From the NCBI GenBank assembly GCA_001464375.1, contig LNEW01000145.1:1-64000 (forward strand): a DNA stretch of 64,000 nt, in the 5' to 3' direction. Source of the DNA: Rhodospirillales bacterium Ga0074136 (GTDB taxonomy: Bacteria; Pseudomonadota; Alphaproteobacteria; Acetobacterales; Acetobacteraceae). A program made the translations under genes and the position numbers. The notes beneath the pieces are model-generated. The model made no database searches. It was not told where the DNA came from and was given only the letters and a program-made list of their open reading frames with translations. Positions 16,225-25,853 of this stretch are shown here, in pieces; the first letter of the stretch is position 1; each line of letters starts with the position of its first letter.

Positions 16225-19200
16225 TCACGGCAGCACCGTGATCCTTGCCGTGTTCTGCCGCGCGAAGATCCCCGGCCGGTACATGTCCTGCGCTTCGCCG
16301 CCCGGGAGTTCGAAGGTGCCGGGCGTCACCGCGCGCAGGCGGACGGCCACGCGGGCGAAGGGGCGTTGCGGGGTGATGGTGATGGCCGCCGCGTAGCGGT
16401 CGTCCAGCGCCGGCTGGCTGTCGACTTCGGTGAGGGTGCCCAGCCAGGGCATGCCGGCGATGTCGCCGGCGGGCAGGCGGGTGGCGATTTCCCAGCCGGC
16501 CGGCAGGCCCTGGATCAGCATGGCCTCGTGGCGGTCGTTGGTTTCGCTGCGCACTTCCATCAGCAGGATGAAGGATGCGTTCTGGCGCAGTTGGTCGAGG
16601 TTCAGCGGTTCGCCGTTCAGCGCGAAGAAGCGACGGGTGACACGGAAGCCCTCGCGGGCCGCGGGCAGCGGTTCGCGCGGGATGCCGTTGATCGACACCG
16701 ACTGCCAGACCGGGGCGGCACCGAGGTTGCGCGCGACCCCCGGGCCGGTCAGCGAGGCCATCACCACCGGGCGTGGCGGCAGGGCGTTGCCGTTGACCGC
16801 GATGGTGGCGGCGCGCGTGCCCTGGCCCAGCACCTGGGCCGCCAGCACCGCCCAGGATTGTTCCTGCGTGCTGGTGCGGTCGGGCGTGAAGTCCGGCCCG
16901 GGCAGGGTGGACATGACCTGGTTCAGGCGTTCGGGCAGCAGTCCGGATTCGCGCAACAGGGTGGTGGTGGCGAGCAGGTCGCGCGACGCGCTGCCGTAGT
17001 CGTAGAACCAGAAGCGGCGGCCGGTCGCCGCCAGCGCTGCGGTGAAGGCCTGTTCGGCGCGTGCGGTATCCCCGCCGCGCGCGAAGGTGGCCGCGAGCTG
17101 CGCGCGGGAGAGCTGCGTGGGCATGTCCGCCAGCGCTTCCATCAGGCGGCGTGCCGCGCCCAGGCGCACCTGGCCCGCCAGCGCCATGGCGTGCAGGCGA
17201 TAGGCCTGCGCGGCGCGGTCCTGCGGGCTGTCGCCGCCGGCATCCTCGATGGCTTCATCGAGGAAGCGCAGGGCTTCGCGCAGCGCGCCTTCGGGCACGG
17301 TGGCGCCGGCGGTGCGGGCGCGGACCAGCGCTTCCACCGCGAAGGGCGTGAGCCATTGCTGCGTCTCGCCGCTGGCGCTCCACATCGCGAAGGACCCGTC
17401 GAAGCGCTGGCGATCCAGGATGGAATCGACGGCGCGCTGCAGGCGGATGGCGCGGTCCTGGTTGCTGTCCTCCGACATGCCGGCGGATAGCGCCAGCGCC
17501 CGCGATGCGGATTGCTCCAGGCAATAGAGCGGGAAGTCCTCCACCGCGCGCAGCATGCCCGCCACGTCGTAGCGCACCGCCGCGCCGAAGGATGCGCTGG
17601 CGCGCCAGGCGTTCGGCACGAAGCGGTCGATCGGCGGGCTGAGCGGCAGTTCGACGCCGGCGGGGAGTTCCACCCCCGCCACTTCCGTCACGCGCGGGCG
17701 CGAGGATCGGATGGTGATGCGGCTTTCGCGTTCCACGCGGAATCCGCCCGGACCGGTGACGGCGATGCGCAGGACGCCCTCGCCGCCTTCGCTCGCGCGC
17801 AGCGTGGTGAAGGGCTGCGCGCGCGCACCGGTGGCGAGGTTCGCCGCGAGACGCGTCGGGCCATTGATGGCGAGCCCGCCGCTGGCCGTGATCTCGGCCA
17901 CGATCTCACCGGCCGGCAATTCGATATTGTGCAGCAGCACGGAGAGCTGCGCTTCGTCGCCGGGGGCGAGGAAGCGCGGCAGCAGGGCTTCCGCCACCAC
18001 CTGGTCGCGCACCGTCATGGCGCGCGCCGATGCACCAACGCGCGTGCCTTCCCAGGCCACGACCATCAGGCGCAATTCGCCCGCGAAGTCGGGGATGTCG
18101 AGCGGCACCATCGCGACGCCGTCTGGCCCGGCGCGCACCACGCCGGAGAACAGCGAGACCAGGCGCTGCGGGGGTTGCAGCGCGTCGGCCGCGGCATCCT
18201 CGTCGCCGCCCTGGCGCAGCAGCGCCAGTTCGCCTTCGGCGGGGGCGATCAGCCGGCCGTAATCGTCGCGGATATCCACGCCGAGCCGCCGGCGAGACAG
18301 GAAATGCGCCGCCGGGTCGGGGTTGGCGAAGTTGGTCAGGCGCAGGATGCCCTCATCCACCGCAGCCAGCGTCAGCAGCACGGGGCCGTTCGCATTGGTC
18401 ACGCGCACCGGCACCTCGATGCGCTGGCGCGGGCGGATGCGTTCGGGGGATTCGATCGCGACACCCAGCGTGCGCGGCGCCGGGTCGATGCCGACCCAGG
18501 CGAGGCCAAGGCCGCGCCCCGCCTGGCCGCTGCGGGTCTCGCCGGCGCGGAATACCGTCACGGCGACATAGGCGCCGGGACCCCAGGACGCGTCGACGGG
18601 GATTTCGACCTCGGTGCCGGCGGTGGTCACCTCGACCTCGCGCAGGGCCACCAGCCGGTCGGTCAGCACGGCGACGGAGGCGCGCCCGGCGAAGGGCGGG
18701 GTGATGCGGATGCGTGCGCTCTCCCCGGGTGCATAGGCGCGGCGGTCGGCAGCGATGTCGACGCGGTCGGGTATCTCGGCGGATTCCACGCCGGCATAGC
18801 CGGAGCGGAAGCGGATGGAGGTGATGCCGAGGCCATTGGCGTCGGACACTTCCAGCCGGTAGCGCCCGAAGCCGAGCGAACGCGCGAAGCGCGTCGGCTG
18901 GCCGGCAACCACGCGGACCTCCTGCGCATCGACCGGCTCGTCGCGCCACACGGTCTCCCAGCGCGCGATCGACCCGCGCACCACGATCCGCCAGTTCGGC
19001 CGTTCGCGCACCAGGCGCACGCGGAGCGAGGCGGGCACGGCGGCGCCCTCGGGCGAAACGGCGGCGATGTCGAAGGCCGCTTCGCCACCGGCATCGACCG
19101 CGTCACCCTCGAAGGCGGGGCGCACGCCGACCAGCGCGGCGCGGGCGCGCACCGGCACGGTGAAGCGGGTGCGGGTTTCGCGCCCGCCTGGTTCGCTGAC

Positions 19201-21330
19201 CGACACGGCCACCTCGGCGCGCACCGGGCGCGTGGTGTCGGGCGGCTGCGGCAGCGTGAGCGAGAGCGTGGTCGCGCCCTGTTCGTTCGTCTCGGGGATT
19301 TCGAAGGGGATCAGGTCGGGCGCGAACTGCTCCTGCGCCAGGCCGAAGCGCCAGCCGCGCCAGGCCTCGAAGGGCTCCGGGTCGTGCACCAGGCGAAGTT
19401 CCGCCGTGCCGGACAGGCCCGAACCCGGCGCGCCATACAGGAAACGCGCGGTGACCGGGACTTCCAGCGCGCGGCCGGGCACCAGCGGGCCGGGCACGGG
19501 GCCGGCGTTCACTTCCAGGCGTTCGGGCACGAAGGCATCGACGCGGAAGGTGGTGCGGCCGATCGGCGGCGCGCTGGGGTCGGTGAGTGCCTCGATCACC
19601 CATTGGCCGAAGGGCGCGCCGGCGGACAGGCGCAGCGGCCAATAGATGGCGCCGCCATCCTGGCGCGGCGGTACGATCTCGGCGGCGACCTGGCCGTTTG
19701 GCCGGCGCAGGCGCAGCCGGATCGGCAGGTCGAGCGGCTGGCCGGCGGGGTCGCGGATCAGCGCGGCGGCGTTCACCGTCTCGCCCGGCCGGTAGATGCC
19801 GCGGTCGAGCCACAGGAAGGCGTCGACCGGGCCGGGATGCGGGCGGCCGGTCGCACCACGGTCCGACAGGTCGAAGGATGCGGCTTCCAGCGACAGCGCG
19901 GCGATGTCGTCGGTTGTCTCGGCATGCACGGCCACCGGTGCCATCGGCCCGGTTCCGCGCATCAGCGCGACCGGGAAACGCACGAGCCCATCGGCGCCGG
20001 TACGGGCCTCGGCCAGGATCTCGTTGTTGCGGGCCATCAGCATGATGCGCAGGCCGGTGGTGAGGGCAGCGGATTGCAGGGAGCGTGCCTGCACGGCCAG
20101 GCCATCGGCGCCGCGCCAGGCTGTCAGGCCGATATCGGTGACGAAGAAGGGCAGGGCTGCCGTCTCGCCGCCGCCGCGGCGCGATTCATCCTGGCGCAGC
20201 ACCAGCAGGTAGGCGCCCGGCCCGGCGGATCGCAGCACATCGGGCAGCGGCAGGATGGAGCGGTGGGTGCGGTTGGGTTCCACGCGCTGCAGTTCCGCGC
20301 GGCCTTCCCACAGGACGCGGCCCATCTCCTCGCTGATGCTGCTGGCGGACCAGGATTCCAGGCCCTCGCCCGGCGTCCAGTCGCGGCGCAGCGGCACCAG
20401 GTTGCGCTCGGCCACCCGCACGATGCGCATGGTCATGCCGGTGACATTGACGGTGGCCACGCCCACGCGGGGTTCCTGCCCGCGCGGCAGGATGAAGGCG
20501 CTGGTGTCGAAGGCGATGCGCGGGTCGCGGTTGGGCACGGCGATGCCCACGGCGGTGTCCTGGCGTAGGTTCTGGCGGTCCTCGCCGGGCAGGCCGGCGC
20601 GCAGGATGACGCGCGTGGTCGCCCCCCAGGGCAGGCCGGCGACGCAGAGCAGGTCGCCCTCGCGCTCCACCGCCAGGCCCGGGATCGGCGGGTCGGCGCG
20701 CACCCAGTCCTGCGGCTGCCAGTCGGTGCGGCGCGCCGGCGGGTTGGTGAAGGCGATGCAGGCGCGGGCAGGGTCGGCATCGGATTCGGGTGTGACGCGG
20801 CGCACCAGCATGCCGGCGGCGCGGCGCGCGGCTTCCAGGCGCTGGCGGTGCTCGGGGCTGTCGGTGCGTTCCAGGATGGCTTCCAGCGCCTCGATCTGCT
20901 GGACCGGGCGGTTGAGGCGGCGCAGCGCCTCGGCGATCACGATGAGCGGGGCGACCTCGGGCTCGCCATAGGGGGCGAGCTGGAAGGCGCGCCAGCCGGC
21001 CTGCAAGGCGCGCTGGTTGTTGGGCGGGGTGTTGGCGAGTTGCGCCTGGGCCAGCGACAGCCAGTGGCCGGGCGTGATCGGCTGCCCCATGCCGATGCGT
21101 TCTTCCCAGGCGGTGGCGGCGGCGGTGTAGTCGCGCCTGCCCTCGGCTTGGCCGGCCCGCAATTCCGCTGCCGCGCGCTGCTGCGGCGACGCCCCGGCGG
21201 GGAAGCGGCGCTGCATCTCCTGCAGGTAGGCGGTGGCGTCGCGCCCCAGCCCCGGGAGGTCGAAGCTCTGCGCGGCCGCAAGGCCCGGCATGGCGAGCGC
21301 AAGGAGAAGCAGCAGGCGGATCAGGCGCAT
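16225..21330 (-). CDS. Bacterial alpha-2-macroglobulin-like protease inhibitor
   Basis: The 1,701-residue product is a periplasmic alpha-2-macroglobulin (MG1/MG2 family). These proteins trap proteases through a thioester in a bait-and-trap mechanism. A type I signal peptide (RLLLLLALAMPGLAAAQ) precedes the macroglobulin beta-domains; the thioester site reads YCLEQS (about residue 1268), followed by the alpha/alpha toroid (RALALSAGMSEDSN...) and a C-terminal receptor-binding-like domain. Unlike E. coli YfhM, there is no lipobox, so it should be soluble or held by other means. The ATG 21330 directly before the signal peptide is used. It is upstream of and co-oriented with pbpC, which supports the known link between peptidoglycan repair and protease defence. 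Confidence 0.93.
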   Translation of the reverse strand: MRLIRLLLLLALAMPGLAAAQSFDLPGLGRDATAYLQEMQRRFPAGASPQQRAAAELRAGQAEGRRDYTAAATAWEERIGMGQPITPGHWLSLAQAQLANTPPNNQRALQAGWRAFQLAPYGEPEVAPLIVIAEALRRLNRPVQQIEALEAILERTDSPEHRQRLEAARRAAGMLVRRVTPESDADPARACIAFTNPPARRTDWQPQDWVRADPPIPGLAVEREGDLLCVAGLPWGATTRVILRAGLPGEDRQNLRQDTAVGIAVPNRDPRIAFDTSAFILPRGQEPRVGVATVNVTGMTMRIVRVAERNLVPLRRDWTPGEGLESWSASSISEEMGRVLWEGRAELQRVEPNRTHRSILPLPDVLRSAGPGAYLLVLRQDESRRGGGETAALPFFVTDIGLTAWRGADGLAVQARSLQSAALTTGLRIMLMARNNEILAEARTGADGLVRFPVALMRGTGPMAPVAVHAETTDDIAALSLEAASFDLSDRGATGRPHPGPVDAFLWLDRGIYRPGETVNAAALIRDPAGQPLDLPIRLRLRRPNGQVAAEIVPPRQDGGAIYWPLRLSAGAPFGQWVIEALTDPSAPPIGRTTFRVDAFVPERLEVNAGPVPGPLVPGRALEVPVTARFLYGAPGSGLSGTAELRLVHDPEPFEAWRGWRFGLAQEQFAPDLIPFEIPETNEQGATTLSLTLPQPPDTTRPVRAEVAVSVSEPGGRETRTRFTVPVRARAALVGVRPAFEGDAVDAGGEAAFDIAAVSPEGAAVPASLRVRLVRERPNWRIVVRGSIARWETVWRDEPVDAQEVRVVAGQPTRFARSLGFGRYRLEVSDANGLGITSIRFRSGYAGVESAEIPDRVDIAADRRAYAPGESARIRITPPFAGRASVAVLTDRLVALREVEVTTAGTEVEIPVDASWGPGAYVAVTVFRAGETRSGQAGRGLGLAWVGIDPAPRTLGVAIESPERIRPRQRIEVPVRVTNANGPVLLTLAAVDEGILRLTNFANPDPAAHFLSRRRLGVDIRDDYGRLIAPAEGELALLRQGGDEDAAADALQPPQRLVSLFSGVVRAGPDGVAMVPLDIPDFAGELRLMVVAWEGTRVGASARAMTVRDQVVAEALLPRFLAPGDEAQLSVLLHNIELPAGEIVAEITASGGLAINGPTRLAANLATGARAQPFTTLRASEGGEGVLRIAVTGPGGFRVERESRITIRSSRPRVTEVAGVELPAGVELPLSPPIDRFVPNAWRASASFGAAVRYDVAGMLRAVEDFPLYCLEQSASRALALSAGMSEDSNQDRAIRLQRAVDSILDRQRFDGSFAMWSASGETQQWLTPFAVEALVRARTAGATVPEGALREALRFLDEAIEDAGGDSPQDRAAQAYRLHAMALAGQVRLGAARRLMEALADMPTQLSRAQLAATFARGGDTARAEQAFTAALAATGRRFWFYDYGSASRDLLATTTLLRESGLLPERLNQVMSTLPGPDFTPDRTSTQEQSWAVLAAQVLGQGTRAATIAVNGNALPPRPVVMASLTGPGVARNLGAAPVWQSVSINGIPREPLPAAREGFRVTRRFFALNGEPLNLDQLRQNASFILLMEVRSETNDRHEAMLIQGLPAGWEIATRLPAGDIAGMPWLGTLTEVDSQPALDDRYAAAITITPQRPFARVAVRLRAVTPGTFELPGGEAQDMYRPGIFARQNTARITVLP

Positions 21331-21463
21331 GTGGTGCGGTTCCAGTCGTGGCACGCGGCGCGGCGAGCATGCCATGGCGCGCGGCGCAGCGCACGTGACG
21401 AGAGCGACACGGTCGCGGTGCCGGATGAAGGACTTCAGGCCGCGGCGGCCCGGCGCGGGGCGG

Positions 21464-22729
21464 TCAGTCCGCGTCGCGCAGGAAGGCGGCGAAGGTCGCG
21501 GCGGCGGCCATCAGGTCAGCAGTGTCCATCGCTTCCCGTGGGTTATGGCTGCCATGCGCGTTGCGGATCAGCAGCAGGCCGGTCGGGATGCCCTGCGCGG
21601 CGAAGTTCGCGGCATCGTGACTGGCTGGCGAACCCAGCGGCGTGGTCGCCACGCCCATGCGCGCGGCCGCGGCGGCGAGAGATGCCTGCAGCGCCGCATC
21701 GCACGGCCCGAGCGGTGCGGCGTTGCGCGCGCCGCGATCGATGGTGACGCCCCGGCGCGCCGCGGTGGCATCGAGGATGGTGTGAAAGCGGCGTTCCAGC
21801 GCAGCCAGGTGGTCGGCGTCGTAGGCGCGCAGGTCGATCGAAAACGTGAAGTCGCCGGCCACGACGGTGATTTCGTGCTTCGCCGCATCGGTGTGGAAGC
21901 GGCCGATGGTGACTGCCATGGCGCGGCCGGCCGCGTCTTCCTCCGCCCAGAGCGCATCCAGGGCGGTGAAGATCTCGGCGCCCGCCAGCGCGGCGTCGCG
22001 ACGGAAGCGGCGGGGCAGGCCGACATGCGCGTCCTCGCCGGTGATGCGGATGGCGGCGTGGCGGATGTTGCCCGGGATGCCGGTGCAGATGCCGATCGGC
22101 ACCCCGGCCTCGAGCAGCGAGGGCGCCTGTTCGATATGCGCTTCGAGGAAGCAACGGATCGGCCCTTCCGGCAACAGGCGGCGGCCGGGGGCGATGGCGG
22201 ACGCGTCGCCGCCGCAACGCGCGATGTGATCGGCCAGCGTCAGCCCGGTATCGGCGCGCCGACGATCCAGCGCATCGGGCGGCAGGATGCCGAGCGCGGC
22301 GCGGCTGCCGACCAGGCCGAGGCCGAACCAGACCGCTTCCTCGCAGCGGAACGCCGCGATGGTGATATCGGCGCGCGGGACGAAGCCGCTGGCGTGCAGG
22401 GCGGAGACAGCGGCGAGTGCGGCGATCACGCCCGCCGCGCCGTCGAAGTTGCCGCCATGGCGCACGCTGTCGAAATGCGACCCCAGCAGAATGCGCGGCG
22501 CGGCGCGGTCGGTACCCGGCCAGGTGAAATAGAGATTCGCCGCGGCGTCCTGCGTGATGTCGAGCCCCAGCCGCCGCGCTTCGGCGATGGCGAGCGCATG
22601 CGCCGCGTTCTCGCGGTCGTCGAAGGCGTGGCGCGTGATGCCGGGCGGGTCGGCGCCGATCGCCGCCAGCGCATCGAGCATCGCCGCGACGCGCGGGGTT
22701 TCCGCCGCGATCGCCGCTGCCAGGCTCAC
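21464..22729 (-). CDS. M20 amidohydrolase (N-carbamoyl-L-amino-acid hydrolase / allantoate amidohydrolase type)
   Basis: The 421-residue enzyme belongs to the Zn-dependent M20 carbamoylase branch. Metal ligands are visible in order: GSHFDSV, the bridging Asp in GGNFDGAAG, Glu in FRCEEAV, His in FLEAHIEQ, and ASHDAANF near the C-terminus. The family's inserted dimerisation domain (AHVGLPRRFRRDA) is present. Members cleave N-carbamoyl amino acids, allantoate or ureido compounds; the exact substrate cannot be fixed. Its start overlaps the CoA-transferase stop (ATGA, 22726-22729), so the two are coupled. A link to the hyu genes 10 kb downstream is possible. Confidence 0.88.
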   Translation of the reverse strand: MSLAAAIAAETPRVAAMLDALAAIGADPPGITRHAFDDRENAAHALAIAEARRLGLDITQDAAANLYFTWPGTDRAAPRILLGSHFDSVRHGGNFDGAAGVIAALAAVSALHASGFVPRADITIAAFRCEEAVWFGLGLVGSRAALGILPPDALDRRRADTGLTLADHIARCGGDASAIAPGRRLLPEGPIRCFLEAHIEQAPSLLEAGVPIGICTGIPGNIRHAAIRITGEDAHVGLPRRFRRDAALAGAEIFTALDALWAEEDAAGRAMAVTIGRFHTDAAKHEITVVAGDFTFSIDLRAYDADHLAALERRFHTILDATAARRGVTIDRGARNAAPLGPCDAALQASLAAAAARMGVATTPLGSPASHDAANFAAQGIPTGLLLIRNAHGSHNPREAMDTADLMAAAATFAAFLRDAD

Positions 22730-23841
22730 GCGCCGAGTTCCGCGAGGATTTCAGCCGTGTGCTGCCCCAGCGCCGGCGCCAGCGCGTGCCAGTGGCCGAG
22801 GCCGGGCAGCATGGGCACCGGGACCTCGCCCAGCTGCGGCTGCGGGATGCGGGTGGCGGCGCCGGTGGCGACGACGTGTTCATTCGCCAGCCAGTCGAGC
22901 GGTGAGTTCACGCGGTCCGCCAGCAGCCGGGCGCCCTGCAGCCGCGCCACCCAATCCGCGGAGTCCCGCTTGGCGAAGGCGGCGCGCACGATGGCATACA
23001 GCGCCTCGCGATTCTCCCAGCGCAGCGGGAAGGACGCGAAGCGCGGATCGGACTTCGCGTCCGGGATGTCGATCACGTCGCAGATCGTGAGCCACTCGGC
23101 TTCGCGCACCAGCGTGATCATCACCCAGGCGCCGTCGGCGGCCTGGTAGGCGCCGGCAGGAGCGTTCGGCGGCGCGGCGGATTTGCCCTGGTAGCCCCAT
23201 TCGCCGATCTGGTGCGTCAGCAGGTTCGACGCCGCCGCCATGAGCGACATGTCGATGATGCGCCGGCGCGGCGCGTTGTCCTGCAGGCGCGCGGCCAGCG
23301 CCACCTGCACCGCGGCGAAGGCGTGGATGCCCGTCGCCATGTCGGCGATGAAAGGGCCGGCCTTGTGCGGCGCGCCGTCCGCACCGGCATTCAGCGCGAC
23401 GAAGCCTGAGAAGGCCTGCGCGACGGAATCCGTGCAGGGCCGTTCGCGATACGGGCCGGACTGCCCGAAACCGGAGATCGACAGGCAGACGGCATCGGCC
23501 TTGGCGTTCTCGGGGCCAAGGCCGATGCGCGCGGCGACACCGGGGCGGAAGGCCTCGATCAGCACATCGGCCTGCGCGGCCAGTTTCGCCGCGGCGGCGC
23601 GGCCTTCATCCGACTTCAGGTCCAGCACGACCGACCGCTTGCCGCGGTTGAAGCAGACCGTCATGACCGACACGCCATCCTTCGCCGAACCGAGGCCGCG
23701 CGACCAGTCGCCCTCGGCCGGTTCCAGCTTGATGACATCGGCACCGCAGGCGGCGAGCATCATGCCGCAATAGGGGCCGGCAATGCCCTGGCCGGCATCC
23801 AGCACGCGGATGCCCCTGTAGGGGCGCATCGCCTCGTCCAT
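22726..23841 (-). CDS. CaiB/BaiF-family CoA-transferase (class III)
   Basis: The 371-residue product is a class III CoA-transferase, which moves CoA between carboxylic acids. It shows GIRVLDAGQGIAGPYCGMMLAACGADVIKLE, RGKRSVVLDLKSDEGR, and the region that holds the catalytic Asp (CTDSVAQAFSG, about residue 155). The acyl substrate is unknown. The ATG 23841 follows GGAGGAAA and is favoured over the ATG 12 nt further in. It is divergent from the TctC gene, with a 66-bp shared upstream region, and co-transcribed with the M20 hydrolase. Confidence 0.93.
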   Translation of the reverse strand: MDEAMRPYRGIRVLDAGQGIAGPYCGMMLAACGADVIKLEPAEGDWSRGLGSAKDGVSVMTVCFNRGKRSVVLDLKSDEGRAAAAKLAAQADVLIEAFRPGVAARIGLGPENAKADAVCLSISGFGQSGPYRERPCTDSVAQAFSGFVALNAGADGAPHKAGPFIADMATGIHAFAAVQVALAARLQDNAPRRRIIDMSLMAAASNLLTHQIGEWGYQGKSAAPPNAPAGAYQAADGAWVMITLVREAEWLTICDVIDIPDAKSDPRFASFPLRWENREALYAIVRAAFAKRDSADWVARLQGARLLADRVNSPLDWLANEHVVATGAATRIPQPQLGEVPVPMLPGLGHWHALAPALGQHTAEILAELGA

Positions 23842-23907
23842 CGCGTTTCCTCCAGCACGTTTCCGGGCCTATCCTGACGCGAAGACGCCACAAGGGAAGG
23901 GGATGCC

Positions 23908-24864
23908 ATGAGGATCACGCGACGCGGGGTGCTTGCCGCCACGCTGGCCACGCCGGCGCTGGCGCAGGACTGGCCGACGCGCCCGGTGCGCTGCATCGTG
24001 CCTTATCCGCCGGGCGGGCCGACCGACCTGGTCGGGCGCGTGGTGGCGATGCGCGCGCAGCAGGAGCTCGGCCAGCCGCTGGTCATCGAGAACAAGCCGG
24101 GCGCGTCCGGCACCATCGGGTCGGCGGAGGTGGCGCGCGCCGCGCCCGATGGGCAGGTGCTGCTGGTCAACGCCTCGGCGCATGTCATCATCCCGCACAT
24201 CAACCGCAGCCTGCCGTACGACGCGCTCAACGACTTCACGCCGGTGACGAACATGGCGATGGTGCCGCTGGTCGCGCTGGTCAATCCGCGGCTTCCCGTG
24301 CGGTCGCTGCGCGAACTCGCGGATCATGCCAAGGCCAATCCGGGGCGGGTGTCCTACGCGTCGTCGTCGATCGGCGGGGCGCAGCACCTGGCCGGCGAGA
24401 TGTTCAAGCAGATCGCGGGGGTGGACATGGTGCACATCCCCTATCGCGGCGCCGGGCCGGCCATCCAGGACCTGATCGCGGGCAATGTGCAGGTGATGTT
24501 CGACAGCGTGCCGGCCGGCGCGGGGGCGGTGCGGGAAGGGCTGTTGCGGCCGCTCGCGGCGCTGAATGCGCGGCGCGTGCCGGTCTATCCGGACCTGCCC
24601 AACGCCGCCGAGGCCGGCTTCCCGGACATGGTGATCTCCACCTGGTACGGCATCTGGGCGCCGCCGCGCACGCCGATGGCGATCGCCGAACGGATGCAGC
24701 GCGCCGTGGCCGTGGCGGTGCAGGACCCGGAGGTGCGCGCGCGCCTCGCGCCGCTCGGCGCCGACCCGGTGGCCGATACGCCCGCCGCCTTCGACGCCTT
24801 CTGCCGCAGCGAATCGCAGAAGTTCGGCGCCATCGTGCGCGCCGCCAACATCCGGATGGAATGA
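23908..24864 (+). CDS. TctC/Bug-family tripartite transporter substrate-binding protein
   Basis: The 318-residue protein is a periplasmic solute-binding protein of the Bug/TctC type. It has a short N-terminal signal (TRRGVLAATLATPALAQ), with an RR pair that could be a weak Tat signal. The typical family stretches are CIVPYPPGGPTDLVGRV, VIENKPGASGTIG, VHIPYRGAGPAIQDLIAGNVQVMFDSVP and YGIWAPPRTP. No TctA/TctB membrane genes follow, so it is an orphan receptor, as is common for Bug proteins. Its ligand is presumably a carboxylate. Its stop overlaps the start of the oxidoreductase gene (ATGA). Confidence 0.93.
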   Translation: MRITRRGVLAATLATPALAQDWPTRPVRCIVPYPPGGPTDLVGRVVAMRAQQELGQPLVIENKPGASGTIGSAEVARAAPDGQVLLVNASAHVIIPHINRSLPYDALNDFTPVTNMAMVPLVALVNPRLPVRSLRELADHAKANPGRVSYASSSIGGAQHLAGEMFKQIAGVDMVHIPYRGAGPAIQDLIAGNVQVMFDSVPAGAGAVREGLLRPLAALNARRVPVYPDLPNAAEAGFPDMVISTWYGIWAPPRTPMAIAERMQRAVAVAVQDPEVRARLAPLGADPVADTPAAFDAFCRSESQKFGAIVRAANIRME

Positions 24865-25853
24865 TGCGCGCGATCGTCTGCGAATCCTGGCGCGACTTCG
24901 ATGCGCTGGAGTTGAAGGACATCGCGCCGCCGGCCATGCGCCCGCGTGGTGTGCGCATTCGCGTGGAGGGCGCGGGCGTATCCTTCGCAACGCAGCTGGT
25001 GGTGGCGGGGAAGTATCAGCGCCGACCGCCGCTGCCCTTCGTGCCGGGCACGGAGGTGGTCGGCACCGTGATCGAAGCGGCATCCGATGCAGAGGCCCCG
25101 CCACCCGGCACGCGTGTCTTCGCCGTGCTCGACTGGGGTGGCTATGCCGAGGAAGCGGTGGCGGACGACATCCATGTCGTGCCGATCCCGGATGGGCTGC
25201 CGCTGGAACCGGCGGTGGCCTTCCCGATCTCGTACCCCACCGCCGGTTCGGCCCTGCTGTGGCGTGCGCGGGTTGCGCCGGGCGAGTGGGTGCTGGTGCA
25301 AGGCGCGGCAGGCGGCGTCGGCCTGGCGGGGGTGGAGATCGCGAAGGCGATGGGCGCGCGGGTCGTGGCGCGCGCGGGGGCAGCGAAGCATGAGGTGCTG
25401 CGCGCGCGCGGCGCGGATGTGGTGCTGGACAGCGCGTTGCCGTTCCGCGACGCGGTGGTCGCGGCGACCGGCGGCGGCGTGGCCTGCGTTCTGGATACCA
25501 TCGGCGGCCCGAGTTTCGATGAATCGCTGCGCTGCCTCGCCGATGGCGGCACGCTGGTGGTGATCGGCTTCGCCGGCGGCGGCATCCCGACCGTCGCGGC
25601 CAACCTGCTGCTGCTGAAGAACATCGCGGTCGCGGGGGTGAACTGGGGCACCTATGTCGGCTGGTCGCCCGGCGACAGACGCGCATTACATGCGCCCCGC
25701 GCGCGCGCATTGTGGGTGCAACTGATGGCGTGGTGGCAGGCCGGCGCGTTGCGGCCGGAAGTCCACGCCACCTTCCCGCTCGCGCAGTTCCGCGAGGCGA
25801 TGGCCGAGGTGCGTGAACGCCGCAGTGCCGGTCGCGTGATCCTGGCCCCGTGA
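24861..25853 (+). CDS. NADPH:quinone oxidoreductase / zinc-type alcohol dehydrogenase-like (MDR) protein
   Basis: The 330-residue protein is a cytoplasmic medium-chain dehydrogenase/reductase of the quinone oxidoreductase branch. It has the GroES-like N-terminal domain (PFVPGTEVVGTV), the Rossmann motif GAAGGVGLAGVEIAKAMGA (about residue 150) and a C-terminal REAMAEVRERRSAGRVIL. The zinc-binding Cys cluster of true alcohol dehydrogenases is absent, as expected. The substrate is unknown. The start overlaps the TctC stop, and the stop overlaps the GTG of the MFS gene, making a three-gene coupled unit. Confidence 0.9.
   Translation: MMRAIVCESWRDFDALELKDIAPPAMRPRGVRIRVEGAGVSFATQLVVAGKYQRRPPLPFVPGTEVVGTVIEAASDAEAPPPGTRVFAVLDWGGYAEEAVADDIHVVPIPDGLPLEPAVAFPISYPTAGSALLWRARVAPGEWVLVQGAAGGVGLAGVEIAKAMGARVVARAGAAKHEVLRARGADVVLDSALPFRDAVVAATGGGVACVLDTIGGPSFDESLRCLADGGTLVVIGFAGGGIPTVAANLLLLKNIAVAGVNWGTYVGWSPGDRRALHAPRARALWVQLMAWWQAGALRPEVHATFPLAQFREAMAEVRERRSAGRVILAP

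Noticed and set aside
17512-20568. Open frame of about 1,000 codons on the plus strand inside the macroglobulin gene
   Set aside because: A GC-driven antisense frame; His/Arg/Gly-rich composition and no family features.
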